Shown here one piece after another: positions 23,599-35,384 of a stretch of DNA of 64,000 bases. A program made the translations under genes and the position numbers. Every line of letters starts with the position of its first letter. Within the stretch, counting starts at the first letter, position 1. The stretch spans positions 5,885,597 through 5,949,596 of the forward strand of contig CM035353.1 in NCBI GenBank assembly GCA_020137815.1, written 5' to 3'. Source of the DNA: Hormiphora californensis. Taxonomy: Eukaryota; Ctenophora; Tentaculata; Cydippida; Pleurobrachiidae. The notes under the pieces were generated by a model. It did no database searches and was not told the DNA's origin. It saw nothing but the letters and a program-made list of their open reading frames with translations.

Positions 23599-23790
23599 GT
23601 GCTGCTTGTAGTGGGAATACGGTGTCTGAATAATACGGTATTTGACCATTATGGTTTCTGAAATATATATGTATTTGAAATACATATATTTCAGTGTCAC
23701 GTGTTGTCAATTCGGCGCTCTGATTGGTCTCGTCTTACCGTTTTTCACTGATACCGTGTTGAACCGATACTGTATTCTCACTACAAGCAC
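23599..23790. mobile_element. MITE of the GCTTGTAGTGG family, copy 2
   Basis: Ends GTGCTGCTTGTAGTGGGAAT and ATTCTCACTACAAGCAC are inverted. It contains the palindrome TGAAATATATATGTATTTG with its complement. It lies about 110 bp upstream of the GPCR start codon. Confidence 0.8.
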
Positions 23791-24410
23791 CCTTGTAACT
23801 ACAAGTACTAAAAATGCATCTAAACGACTGTTTGCACATTAATATATTGACTGTTGTGATCCTCGATGGGAAAGATCCCTAGATATGCTATTGTTTGTGT
23901 CCAATCAAGAAATTGTGCATTATGAATTTTAAAATGTATAAATGTTGCACGTTATTACTAAATAAAATCAAACCGAAGCGTAGCACACTGATTTGCATGG
24001 GAAATTTCCACAGCTGAAATTTCTAAACGAACTAGGTATAACATACATATTATATATTCGTGATAAATATATTCCACAATTAGCTGCTAGTTTCAAATTA
24101 GAGACATTTTCACAATTCCTTTCCTTAAGCATTTCCCAGGACATTTCGAGTAATTTAGACACGAGCAACAAATTTCATACATATCCCACAGTTAAGAATA
24201 GATCAATCACAGGAAAGATTCCCCCATGTTGAATGCTTCCTTTTTATTTCCTAACTCGGCCTGTTCTCTCTTCTCTGTGTGACGCAGCAAACTATGATTG
24301 CACTAATCTTGTGAGTGGAAGATTAAGAGAGATTTGATATAAGGAAGCTGGATAAGGAAGCTGGAGTATAATAGTGAATGAAGGACGAAGGTAGATAGAC
24401 AGGGTGGTGG
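23791..24410. other. Intergenic spacer
   Basis: Nothing recognisable was found on either strand. Confidence 0.4.
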
Positions 24411-24666
24411 AATGAGAATGAGAATGAGAATGAGAATGAGAATGAGAATGAGAATGAGAATGAGAATGAGAATGAGAATGAGAATGAGAATGAGAATGAG
24501 AATGAGAATGAGAATGAGAATGAGAATGAGAATGAGAATGAGAATGAGAATGAGAATGAGAATGAGAATGAGAATGAGAATGAGAATGAGAATGAGAATG
24601 AGAATGAGAATGAGAATGAGAATGAGAATGAGAATGAGAATGAGAATGAGAATGAGAATGAGAATG
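24411..24666. repeat. (GAGAAT)n hexanucleotide array, about 42 units
   Basis: A virtually perfect AGAATG/GAGAAT repeat. Every frame is open through it, giving Met-Arg, His-Ser or Phe-Ser dipeptide runs with no coding meaning. Confidence 0.97.
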
Positions 24667-24861
24667 ATTCATTGGTGAAGGATATGTTTTTTCGTTCGAC
24701 CCCCAACCGAAACCAACAAAAAACAACAAAGAAATTGAAATTTACAATTCCATTTTAAATCTCCTGACCATTTCCTATCTCCTGACCATTTCCTGACTGT
24801 TAATTTCCAAAATACTGAAATGTTCATTTTTCTCAACTGTCCCAACGATCTAGAGGTCCAA

Positions 24862-25200
24862 TTTTATTATGGCAGGGAACATATTTTTTGTTCGGGCCTT
24901 CTTAGATCTACTGCATGGCTAATGTGCATATACCCGCTCAATATGTCAGCTGATGACGAAGAACAAGGATCGGTGACAATAATTCTCATCCATTTCTTTG
25001 TTTCCTCCCCTATTGTATAGATTTGTCTTCTCCACTACTCTATTTTCCTTTAGTTTTTCCAGATCATGTAAGGGAGCGCAATAAATAGTTTTCTGCTCCT
25101 TGAATATGTTATTGACAGAGAGACAGACTGATAGACAGAGAGTCAGACAGACAGACAGACAGGCAGACAGGCAGATAGATAGAAAAGATAAAAGTTTTAC
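24862..25200. repeat. Direct repeat copy A with internal GACA microsatellite
   Basis: From TTATGGCAGGGAACA through ATGTAAGGGAGCGCAATAAA to a short GACA/CAGA tract and AGATAAAAGTTTTAC. It matches 25673-26365 in the same orientation, including the sequence after the microsatellite. Confidence 0.85.
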
Positions 25201-25672
25201 ACGTACCACTCCCTCTCAACATGTTAACCCAAGTTGAAGAGTTAAAGCGGCCTCCTCTTACTCTATATAGTCTACTACATGTCTCTCACTTTTATCGTAT
25301 TGTTTGACGGCAGGGCATCTTAAGGCAGGGAGACTTCTCTCTCCCTCCCTTTAATCGATCAGATCACGCAAAGCGTACGTGTAGATTTAAAGTTTATTCT
25401 CCATGTCAACGTCTCAACCCAAACAACAAGGTGTCCAAAACTTAAATTTCCGGCACCTCATATTGTCAAGATAGAGACTATAAGATTGTAAAATCTTGTC
25501 GGTTAAAATTACATATTTTTACCCTCGAACGAAACATTTTTTAGAAATTCAAATAAGCTGTTAGAACTGTGGCCTGACAGCAAATTTAAGGACTTTTTTA
25601 CAATATGGTCCCCTCCTTTTTTTAAAACAATTCTTAATTTTCCTGAAGCGGCTAGGCTCCAAATGAGAATAT
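25201..25672. other. Spacer between the two direct repeats
   Basis: No gene or repeat was recognised. Confidence 0.4.
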
Positions 25673-26365
<693 letters not shown>

Positions 26366-27879
26366 TACCACTTCCATCAATTGAAAGAGTTTAAAGGGAT
26401 ACCTGACATATTCAAATGTTTGCCTTTTTCAACGATCCGGGGGTGTGTAACTGGTTGGGAGATAAAACACTACGATGACGTCGCTTGTGGCAACTCTCTA
26501 CTCCCTCCGTTCTCAAGATACAGGCCCCACCTTTTATCAACTCTTAATGGTTTGCGGTATACGAGGGAGAGCTTCGTCTATTGCAAATGACATGTAATCA
26601 CATTTTGAGTATTTGTTTATCTATTTCTCAACCTATCTCTTCTAAATAAAAAACTCCGCCAGTCCAAATCCGTCGCATTGCTGAACCACCGTTTGCACCG
26701 TCGCCCCACCTCTATCTTTTTTCACATGCACGATTCTCTGTCTTTTTTTTGCATCGGCATTTTTCTGAAAGATCAGCACACTGTTTAATACATGGTTTTA
26801 GTATTTTACATTATTATGGTTATAGAATCATAAACAACACTCAGCACCAACTAACAANNNNCTAGGACATATGATGAACATTATCAATGTATAGGACATG
26901 TATAGGACGTACTATTATAGCTTTATTACGTCTCCCGTGAATCATGATTTGACACAATCGTTGATTAGATAATTATTCATGTGATAATAACTGCAGTGTG
27001 TCGCTATAATATAATGAACAAATTGTGAATATGTTACAGTTTTACTTTTATTTTGTTGACTTGGTGTCAGCTTCTATCATAGTGATGAACTCGTATTTAT
27101 TTAGTTCTTCAAGAGGAAACTTCTATTATCTTTTATAGCCACCGGCCCCTATACCGATCCCAAGCGGTTAAGGGTAGCACGGACAGAAGCTTCATTCCTA
27201 GAATTCACACATGCGTATCGAACGGTGTTTAAAAAGACCAATCACTGCTTTATTCGCATTCGAAAATAGAGGCCAAAGGGTGTGATTACGGGTAAGTGGA
27301 AAGATCCATATGATGTTTCAGAAGGGATATCATGGGTTCTGGAGAGATCTCTATCTACTTTGCTTTACAGACACCGAATACCGATTCGTTTTTGTACAAG
27401 CCTAACAATCGATCGTTTGTGGTTATGCTTGTATTCAGTATCTGTAAAGCACAGTAGAGGGGTCTTCAAAAAGGGACGCATTACCCGATAATGAAAATCA
27501 AACATTAGCAGTTAACTTGATTCGAGCACAGTAAATCAAATATGAAAAAATTGTAAGTTAATTTATGTAAAATTGGAAAATCCCAGTCTCTCCGTACAAT
27601 TATCACTACTGTAACTAACCGTATACTAACCGTATACGTATAACGAATGGCGACAGCTCACGTCGCTATAAAAGCGAGGATACCGGAAGCCGGGCACTCA
27701 AGTTGTTTTCTTCTGTTGAGCGTCGTTTACTTTTACTTGTTTACTACTTTAAAGATCTACAGTAGTATCTTGACACTTCAGTGTGACAGGTGTGACTGAA
27801 GTGATGTACGCTAGAAGCTGTTCACTAGAACTTTAATCACTAATTAGCATCTTTTTGGGTTCAAGTTAAGAAGAAGAAA
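26366..27879. other. Intergenic stretch with assembly gap
   Basis: Four Ns at 26858-26861 mark a scaffold gap. A TATAAAAG at 27667-27674 in a GC-richer context resembles a core promoter or LTR promoter, but no coding exon follows. Otherwise nothing was recognised. Confidence 0.4.
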
Positions 27880-28210
<331 letters not shown>

Positions 28211-28369
28211 GCTCTAACTAACGCACATCACACGTCCAACAGCTCATCGGTATATCCCAATTATATCACTTGCTCAAACTTTGTTGATAAAATGAACTTC
28301 AATATCATCCTGACGACAATAGTTTAAAAAAGTTATTGAAGTAGGCAGTAACAGATATTGTACTGTAGG

Positions 28370-28642
28370 ATTTTATTATGCCTATAAGTTGTACCTGAAA
28401 ACTTATAACACGAGACCGAAGGTCGAGTGTTATAAGTACAACAATAATGATCCGAGACCACAGGTCGAGGCAGATTCTTGTACTTTAGTGCACGAGCCTG
28501 CGAGTGCCACTAAGTGTAACTACCTCACGAGCCTGCGAGTGATGTAGTTTTACTTTTTGACCGAGCCTGCGAGGTCTAAAAGTGTAAGAATCTGGGACAT
28601 TATTGTTGACGTCAGGTACAACGAAAATAGGCATAATAAAAT
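28370..28642. mobile_element. Five-hairpin CGAG element, copy 1
   Basis: An outer stem (TTTTATTATGCC / GGCATAATAAAA) encloses H1 at 28401-28437 (ACTTATAACA-CGAG-ACCGAAGGT-CGAG-TGTTATAAGT). A second-level stem (CAACAATAATG / CATTATTGTTG) encloses H2, and a third (CAGATTCTTGTAC / GTGTAAGAATCTG) encloses H3-H5. H3, H4 and H5 share the kernel CGAGCCTGCGAG but have different arms: ...GTGCA/TGCCAC..., AACTACCTCA/TGATGTAGTT, ACTTTTTGAC/GTCTAAAAGT. CGAG opposite CGAG can form tandem sheared G-A pairs. It has no ORF. Sister copy: 41985-42264. Confidence 0.88.
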
Positions 28643-28960
28643 TGCATTGTAAAATTTTTAAAACAAGAGTGAGAGACAGTTTAGGGCGTAACAATAGAAT
28701 GAATTCATGATAAGGTAGCAGGCAGAGATAAGATAACGCCTGAGATCTATAGGTAAAGAGAGAGAGAGAGATTAGCGAGAGTGAGAGAGAGATAAAGAAT
28801 GTGTGGGTCTGGGAGTTCGTGACTGTTATCTTGATCTCGGTGTTGCAACGGCTTGAGAGTGTGACATAAAGAAAGAGAGAGAGGGAGTTCGTACACGCTT
28901 ATCTTTCCAACGGTTTTTAAGTGTGACAGAAACAGTGGAGTAAGGACTTCTAAGTGCAGC

Positions 28961-29068
28961 AGTGTTATAAGTTTTCATGTATCACTGGGGGGTGTTATAA
29001 GTGAAAACTTATAACACTGGGGGGTGTTATAAGTGAAAACTTATAACACTGGGGGGTGTTATAAGTTG
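28961..29068. repeat. Tandem hairpins with TGGGGG loop, 32-bp unit
   Basis: The unit ACTTATAACAC-TGGGGG-GTGTTATAAGT, with a GAAA spacer, is repeated about three times. Its arms are the same as those of hairpin H1 in the element at 28370-28642; only the loop differs. Confidence 0.88.
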
Positions 29069-30000
29069 TACAAGCAGTGCTACCTAAAGAATTATATTAT
29101 ATCTCAAAATTTTACAATGTATAATATATTATTCCTTGTGGTTGTCTCTAATACTCGTTATAACTTACTCAGCAAGCCTTTATGCATGCCTCGTTCTACC
29201 CGCTTTCCCCGCCCCAAGGCTCTACAATGTAGAGTCTACATGCAATGACGCACAGAGATCGCAATACAAATACCATTCCCGACACAGCAGCAGGTGCAAA
29301 CTGTCAATTCTGAATCGTATTGTTTCGGCTAATTCTGTTTGTGTGTTTCCTTTTGATTTCATCACAGCTGTCAGATTCTACATGGGAATTATCTGTTTGT
29401 GCCTCAAGTCTGCTTCTATACTATTAACAGTTCGTCATACACATTTCCACCTGGAATTTCTTGCTCGTATTTTCTGTCAGAATCTGTATAACACGCACGT
29501 GAATTTGAGGCGCGGCGCATCTGCACGTGCGGTTTTTCCAGAGAGAGTGAGAGACAATCGTATAACGTTAATGTGTGTCTCTCTCTTTAATCTCGCACGT
29601 GAATTTGAGCCACGGCGCGGCGCATCTGCACGTGCGGTTCTTCCAGATAGAAATTCCAAATAGAAACTCCAGATAGAAATTCCAAATAGAAATGTGTATG
29701 ACGCCGTGTTAGCTCAACTATTGTGTGTCCACTGTCCAGATCAAAGACTTCCCTTCATCCTTGATCAAGTATATAAACTATCTAGGCTATATATAATTCT
29801 ATATATTTATATATAGTGAGAGCGGCGATCACACTACTACAAAGTTTGTAACTCGTGCCCTAAAATTTACCTTTGCCAATTACACCATTGACTGCAGCAG
29901 GAGCACCTTAGCAGTGTCTAAAGCATTCAACAGATTAGTCGAATGGGCACACGGTCTAGTTCGCTCAGCTGTTTTGTTTGTCTGCTCATAATTTAGAATT
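29069..30000. other. Intergenic region with a local duplication
   Basis: A block GCACGTGAATTTGAG...GCGCATCTGCACGTGCGG is present twice, at about 29498-29543 and 29598-29638, separated by GA/CT-rich DNA, followed by short AATAGAAATTCC repeats. Promoter and 5' UTR of the CAP gene should lie at its right end. No other gene was found. Confidence 0.55.
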
Positions 30001-31056
30001 ATGTTGGTGAAAGTATTGGTCGTTGCGTTGGCAGTTGTGTCTGGAGCAGTGTCAGAGTCGGGTACCGATACACCAGTTTCCACAACTTCTGATTTTGTGT
30101 GTAGAGATGATGACCTTAATGATCAGGTAAGATATTCATGCTTATATTAGACAATATTATAGCAAAATATATCATCATTATGTATGCATATACGTTGCAT
30201 ATTTGCTTATTTTGTTCTATGTAAAATTTCATTCCAATAATGTTTTAGTTGTTTGCACACAACAAGTTTCGATCTCTGCACCTGGACACAAATAATCTTT
30301 GCCTCAACCCTCATATCCAAGTAAGTCTTTACTTAAACAATCATAGTTATATCATAGTATATTGGGGGCAAGAATTTCGAAATACAGCGGCGACAGTCCT
30401 CTGGGCTCTGATTGGCTCGCACACCATGAAACAAAAACCAAAAATAATGGCTTATCATACATATATAGACTCTCCGTTGGATTTGTATTCTGATTCAAAA
30501 GCCAATCCAGAAAAGCGTTATTGAGCTGCGGATCGAGGATCCTGCTGCAGTGGATGCAACTACTGACATCTCCCACTCCATTTTAGAAAGCAGCAGAGGA
30601 ATATGCAGAGGAGCTGGCGGATAAAAACAGTGCAGATCCCATTGGCACGACCCACTACCTCCCACACTCAAGGTAAAGTATTGGATGTCATAATGCCAAT
30701 AAGTATAACCTAAACCAATGGGGGAAAACAGTCGTGCCTGACCCTCAGGTTCACTCACGACTGTTTTCCCCCTTAGTAAAGTATAATATCAGCATTAATT
30801 TTATATATTTTAACCCCCGTAGTACTATGAATGGCGAGAATCTTTGCTCAATGGACGTGGGTGTTTGTAAAAGAAGAGGTTCAGCGTTTTGTATCCGGCG
30901 GTGTGTTAAGTTATGGTATTGTACAGAGGAGCGGTTTTACAGCTACGACTCACCTGACCCTCACTCAACAGCCACCGGTCATTTCTCTCAGGTATAATGG
31001 AATATAGATATGGGGAAGAGGGAGAGAAATATATAGGAAGAGAGAGAGAGAGAAAA

Positions 31057-31087
<31 letters not shown>

Positions 31088-31433
31088 TAACGCATAAAAA
31101 TCATGCATCTATGCATGCTCCCGCGGTCCATTTACTTTGATCGCTGTAGTCCGTTCGGTGCGAAAGGCCATCTGCAAGATCTCTTTTGAGTCAAGAAACA
31201 AAATTATGACTCAAAAGAGGTCATTGAAACAAAATTACAGTTAATAAAACCTATTTCAGGTAGTGTGGGCGGGGACTACTGACCTTGGTTGTGGGGTCGG
31301 GTACGGTGCAACGAAAGCATACATTGTGTGTCGATACTTCACCCGTGGAAATGATATGAGCGTGGATAGTTTCATCGGAAATGTGAAGAATCGTAATCCG
31401 GCAAAGGAGGCTCTCTATCAAAAATACTGCTAG
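30001..31433 (+). CDS. Secreted CAP-superfamily (SCP/TAPS, CRISP-like) protein, five exons
   Basis: Exons 30001-30126, 30249-30320, 30587-30672, 30823-30991, 31260-31433 join in frame to 208 residues. A hydrophobic signal peptide (MLVKVLVVALAVVSGAVS) is followed by the CAP domain: helix FAHNKFRSLH with the conserved histidine, EEYAEELADKN, the GENL motif (STMNGENLCS), the CRISP signature GHFSQVVWAGTTDLGCG, and the closing strand AYIVCRYFTRGN. An insert rich in cysteines (VCKRRGSAFCIRRCVKLWYC) between the GENL strand and GHFSQ replaces the usual short region and is unusual. CAP proteins are extracellular and bind sterols, lipids or proteins; roles range from defence to reproduction and none is specified here. 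The size fits a single-domain GAPR-1-type protein. Intron 3 carries a miniature TIR element. Confidence 0.92.
30720..30773. mobile_element. 54-bp miniature TIR element in CAP intron
   Basis: GGGGGAAAACAGTCGTGCC on the left and CACGACTGTTTTCCCCC on the right leave a core of under 20 bp. It shares its ends with the 857-bp element at 19301-20157. Confidence 0.85.
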
Positions 31434-31752
31434 ATATACTGCTTGATATTTTTCCGGGATGGCACGTCGAACAACGATGATTTTAATTTGATTTTGGTTT
31501 GTTTGATGAAAATGTAGTTAATTTTTGATTAGTGAATATATGTGTCTTGTTTCTTATCTCTAATCCAAATAAGCATTCGGCCGATGAAATGCTGTCCATG
31601 GCGCTGCTGCAGACCCCATCACTGCCAGACAGGTAAAGTGCAGCGAGGCATAAAACAAAATATAAATTCTCATTTTGCAAGAGCATGTAAAATTATTATG
31701 ACAGCACGCTCTGGGCACATTTACAAAATCACAAGTCCCCGCGGTTAAGGCA

Positions 31753-31992
31753 GCGGATTACGGGGGCCCGGATGAGACGCCCGTACCAATCGCCCGTACC
31801 AGTCGCCCGTACATTTGCTTTGCGCATTACGTTTCACCACACTTTCACCACAACAAAACACATGTGCGTAACGCGCATGTACCTTTTTGTGGTGAAAGTG
31901 CGATGAAACGTAATGCGCAAAGCAAATGTACGGGCGACTGGTACGGGCGATCTATACGGGCGATCTATTCGAGCCCCCGTAATCCCCCGTGT
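31753..31992. mobile_element. 240-bp foldback element
   Basis: Two arms (GGATTACGGGGGC... and ...GCCCCCGTAATCC) pair over about 100 bp, including CATTTGCTTTGCGCATTACG and CGTAATGCGCAAAGCAAATG. Each arm holds two to three repeats of CGCCCGTAC. The centre is a short palindrome around GTGCGTAACGCGCA. Non-coding. Confidence 0.85.
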
Positions 31993-32163
31993 TACGAGCA
32001 GACAAATTGCATTAATTGATGCGATAAACATTGAACAGTTCATTGAACACACAGTGATTCGTGTATTCACACCATTATATCCTCGATAAAACTAGCAAAA
32101 ACCCACCAATATATCTCCCATGATTCTGAGCAACTAGCAGCTGTAGCCCTTAGCATAATATGT

Positions 32164-33692
32164 TCATAAGACATCCGCCGTGTTTTGTCCTTTCCACGCA
32201 TAAGAATTAAGGATGCCGACAGAGTCTGCCGCACCCACTCGCTTGCTGTCGGCAGGTGCCTTGTTCATAACACTCAGGCGAGATACTATTGCATCCACCT
32301 GGAGAGAAAACGAGATGTTAATATTCTGCCCGGAGAAAGTAAGAGAGCATTATTGTTATCAGAGACCCTAGTGGATAGCATGCCAATTCGGTGAGTTTTT
32401 TATTTCTTTTACAAAAATAAAGTAAATGATCGTCTTCTGTGTCATGTTACACAAGCTCCCACACAACTGGTGTGAACAATGGAAACAACAACATAGATTG
32501 TGGTTTGATTTGAGCAATGACGTATTATACGATGTGGAATTGTCAATTACCTCTTCCTTTGAAACACTTTTCCCGTCACTGGCATTTGATGTTGTACTCA
32601 GCTGTTCCTTATACACAACCCGTGTCTACATTGAATAATGAATACAGAATTATATTATAGCAAATTAATTGTTATAGGGTAGCATGTATCTCAAGAGTTA
32701 CATTAATTTTATAGCAAATATAGGGTACCATAAAAATTACTAAAACTTTTAACCTTGATTTCAGTAGTGTGGAGACGTTCCGAGAGCTCTGCTATTTCCT
32801 CCCTCGATAACTTCTGATAACCCAAACGAGCAGGAGGACCATCATCTTGTTGGTCGTGTGAGGCTTGTTCACCATCAGCAGCTTCCCCGTCCGTTGTGTA
32901 TGATCCGTTCGAAGGAGAAGCTGCTTCTTCGGGGGAGGTATATGAATCAGCCGCTGGAGTTCCCGCTTTCTCAGGCGCTGGAGTAGCCTCTTTGGGGGCT
33001 GGAGTGACCTCTTTGGGGGCTGGAGTGGGCTCTTTGGGGGCTGGAGTGGGCTCTTTGGGGGCTGGAGTAGCCTCTTTGGGCGCTGGAGTGACCTCTTTGG
33101 GGACTGGAGTGGGCTCTTTGGGGGCTGGAGTAGCCTCTTTGGGCGCTGGAGTAGTCTCTTTGGGGGCTGGAGTAGCCTCTTTGGGCGCTGGAGTAGTCTC
33201 TTTGGGCGCTGGAGTAGCCTCTTTGGGGACTGGAGTAGCCTCTTTGGGGGCTGGAGTGGCCTCTTTGGAGGTCGGAGTAGCCTCTTTGGGCGCTGGAGTG
33301 GCCTCTTTGGGGGTTGGAATTGCTTCAGCAGGGGCTGGAGTAGCCTCTTTGGGGGCTGGCGTGGCCTCTTTGGGGGCTGGCGTGGCCTCTTTGGGGGTTG
33401 AAGTTGCTTCAGCAGGGGCTGGAGTAGCCTCTTTGGGGGCTGGTGTGGCCTCTTTAGGCGCTGGAGTGGCCTCTTTTGGGGGTGGAGTAGCCTCCTTGGG
33501 GGCTGGAGTGGTTTCTTTTGGTGTTGGAGTAGCCTCTTTGGGGGCCGGAGTGGCCTCTTTGGGGGCTGGCGTGGCCTCTTTGGGGGCTGGCGTGGCCTCT
33601 TTGGGGGCTGGCGTGGCCTCTGTGGGCACTGGAGTGGCCTCTTTTGGGGCTGATCCGACAGGGGTTGAAGAAGTGGGGGCTGGGTCTGCCAT
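32164..33692 (-). CDS. Pro/Thr/Lys heptad-repeat protein with conserved-looking C-terminal module (two exons)
   Basis: Exon 1 is 33692-32754 and exon 2 is 32298-32164; both junctions are phase 0 (donor GTTAAA, acceptor CTCTCCAG), giving 357 residues. After MADPAPTSSTPVGSAP comes a run of roughly 35 seven-residue repeats, consensus ATPAPKE, with substitutions such as V, T or S at the second proline position and PAEAI variants. The C-terminal 95 residues are not repetitive: an acidic linker (GEAADGEQASHDQQDD), then LSREEIAELSERLHTTEIK and, from exon 2, VDAIVSRLSVMNKAP and SYAWKGQNTADVL. There is no signal peptide or membrane segment, so it is probably cytoplasmic. I do not recognise the family. 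The repeat keeps one frame for 700 bp with synonymous-type variation, which favours a real protein. Other open frames across the repeat are shadows. Confidence 0.75.
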
Positions 33693-34530
33693 AATTTATT
33701 GTAGAGCACGAGGAGCAAGGAAGGAGCTCAAAAATAAAAAAGAGATGAAGAAATGAAGAGACAGAGAGTGAATAAGTTGCCGAGAAAACTTATAGTAAGA
33801 AACATGGAGCAGTGCGTGTGAGAGAAATACAAGGCCGAGTATATTTTAAAAGCGAAAAATATTCTGCTTGCTTGCTTGAAGGAGAATGATTTTAAACTAA
33901 AAGTGTTCAATACCTTTCTGTGAAACAAATTCACGGAATACATATTACATGTCTGTATGCTTACAATTGTAGAATATGCATACGAAAATCATTAGTTGTT
34001 ACTAAAACTGCATTACAGAGAAGCTTACAAAAAGTACGGATTTATATGTAATAAACTAGAGGACGCGATTCGGCCATGATCGACCGAAAAGTGCCCGTCA
34101 TAACTATGATAAGTGGCAAACATTACCAAAGAGTCAGACTTGGGATTGAGGGGTCATGAGCTAGGAGTTTATTCAAAAAATTAGAAAAATTACATTGACT
34201 TGATTCCATATTTTTTAAAGCTTACCTTGCAACTATGATAAACTTGGAATTGGATTTAGGTTCTAGTAGGAGCGTGTGTATGGTCTAGGGGTTTTCATTT
34301 CTATTTTTCTGTCTATCAGTATATATTTTGAGGACACATGAGAGGAGGAAGTGATCATGCGATGGCTCTTTTCATTATCCTACAAAGTTTCTAAAGTTTG
34401 AACTGTACATATTCCATGTGAATATAAATCATTGTGTTGTGCACAGGGGGGAGGTATGTTGTGCAATGTGCATACTATACCATCTCTATAATACTAAACA
34501 ATGGAATACCTACCTGTATAATATGGTACT
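33693..34530. other. Intergenic spacer
   Basis: Presumably holds the promoter of the repeat protein. No other feature was recognised. Confidence 0.4.
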
Positions 34531-34532
34531 CC

Positions 34533-34624
<92 letters not shown>
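34531..34624. repeat. (CT)n microsatellite
   Basis: About 90 bp of pure CT. Confidence 0.96.
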
Positions 34625-34625
<1 letters not shown>

Positions 34626-34636
34626 CTCTCTTCCAG

Positions 34637-34764
34637 AGGACCTTGGAGAGCATGCTTTTGGGATTTCCTTGGCTGCTCTGATCGCTATACTTTCTTTGGC
34701 ATTTGTGAACTCTCTCTTTTCATTCCTTTCGTTTTATCGCATGCCCAATGGGCATTGCCCATAG
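34637..34764 (+). other. Candidate terminal exon encoding one membrane segment
   Basis: Directly after the CT tract a TTCCAG acceptor is followed by a frame encoding EDLGEHAFGISLAALIAILS and a hydrophobic continuation ending YRMPNGHCP and a TAG stop. It could be the last exon of an unrecognised membrane-protein gene whose other exons are not seen. A chance open frame of this length is possible. Confidence 0.25.
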
Positions 34765-35384
34765 TGTTTAAAATTAGTCGTATATTGCTGATCCTTAGAC
34801 CCTCAGTCAGACCTGATCCAAGAAGCATTTGATTCTTGCTCAAATGATATATCTTCTAACCTAGTCTTCTGTGGTTGAAAGGAGGAATCATAATTATTTC
34901 CTGATTGTTCACTGTCACACACATGCTAATAGACACAGTACACATAGCTCTCCAGGCTGGAGATTTACGTGAAACAAAAATAATTTTAATGGCTATTAAA
35001 GTAATTATAAAGTCAACTATAAATACAAATATTCCAACTAACGCAGGACAATATCAATTAATCTCTTTCGTTCAATTTTCATTTTGCACAATTGTCATTT
35101 CTCAAGATGCGGTGGGGTCATAGCTGCGTGGAATTGGAAAGGAAATCAGATTATGACTAGATATAATTGATGTTAATTACAATGCTTCATGCTAAAGAAT
35201 GCTTTCCTATTAATTCTGATTATTTGGAATGAATATGATTTATGAAATAGAACCACACTTCCCGTATATATTCTGTAGTTTCGTTGGAGGCGGTTGCATG
35301 ATGAATGCTTAATTGTCACTGATTCTGAATTAACACCTTGAGTTGCATTTTTCACAAAGCACAATATTACTAACACTTTATACA
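34765..35384. other. Spacer upstream of class C receptor
   Basis: AT-rich, probably promoter and 5' UTR of the class C receptor. No motif was identified. Confidence 0.4.

Noticed and set aside
24292-24729. His-Ser, Phe-Ser and Met-Arg dipeptide frames
   Set aside because: Products of a hexanucleotide repeat read in different frames; no flanking gene structure.
24948-24975. Hammerhead-ribozyme-like core (CTGATGA...GAA)
   Set aside because: No stem II between the two core boxes and no matching stem I or III; the homologous copy near 25770 lacks the box.
28961-29068. Possible CRISPR array
   Set aside because: Regular short palindromes, but spacers are identical GAAA and the context is a eukaryotic genome; it is a tandem hairpin repeat.
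29136-29663. 175-codon plus-strand frame with an internal duplication
   Set aside because: The duplicated block is open on both strands and the rest has no recognisable features.
32792-33756. Gln-Pro-Lys and Gly-Ala-Val repeat frames on both strands over the heptad-repeat gene
   Set aside because: Shadows of a repeat whose unit is a multiple of three; only the ATPAPKE frame has a start, a unique C-terminus and a fitting second exon.
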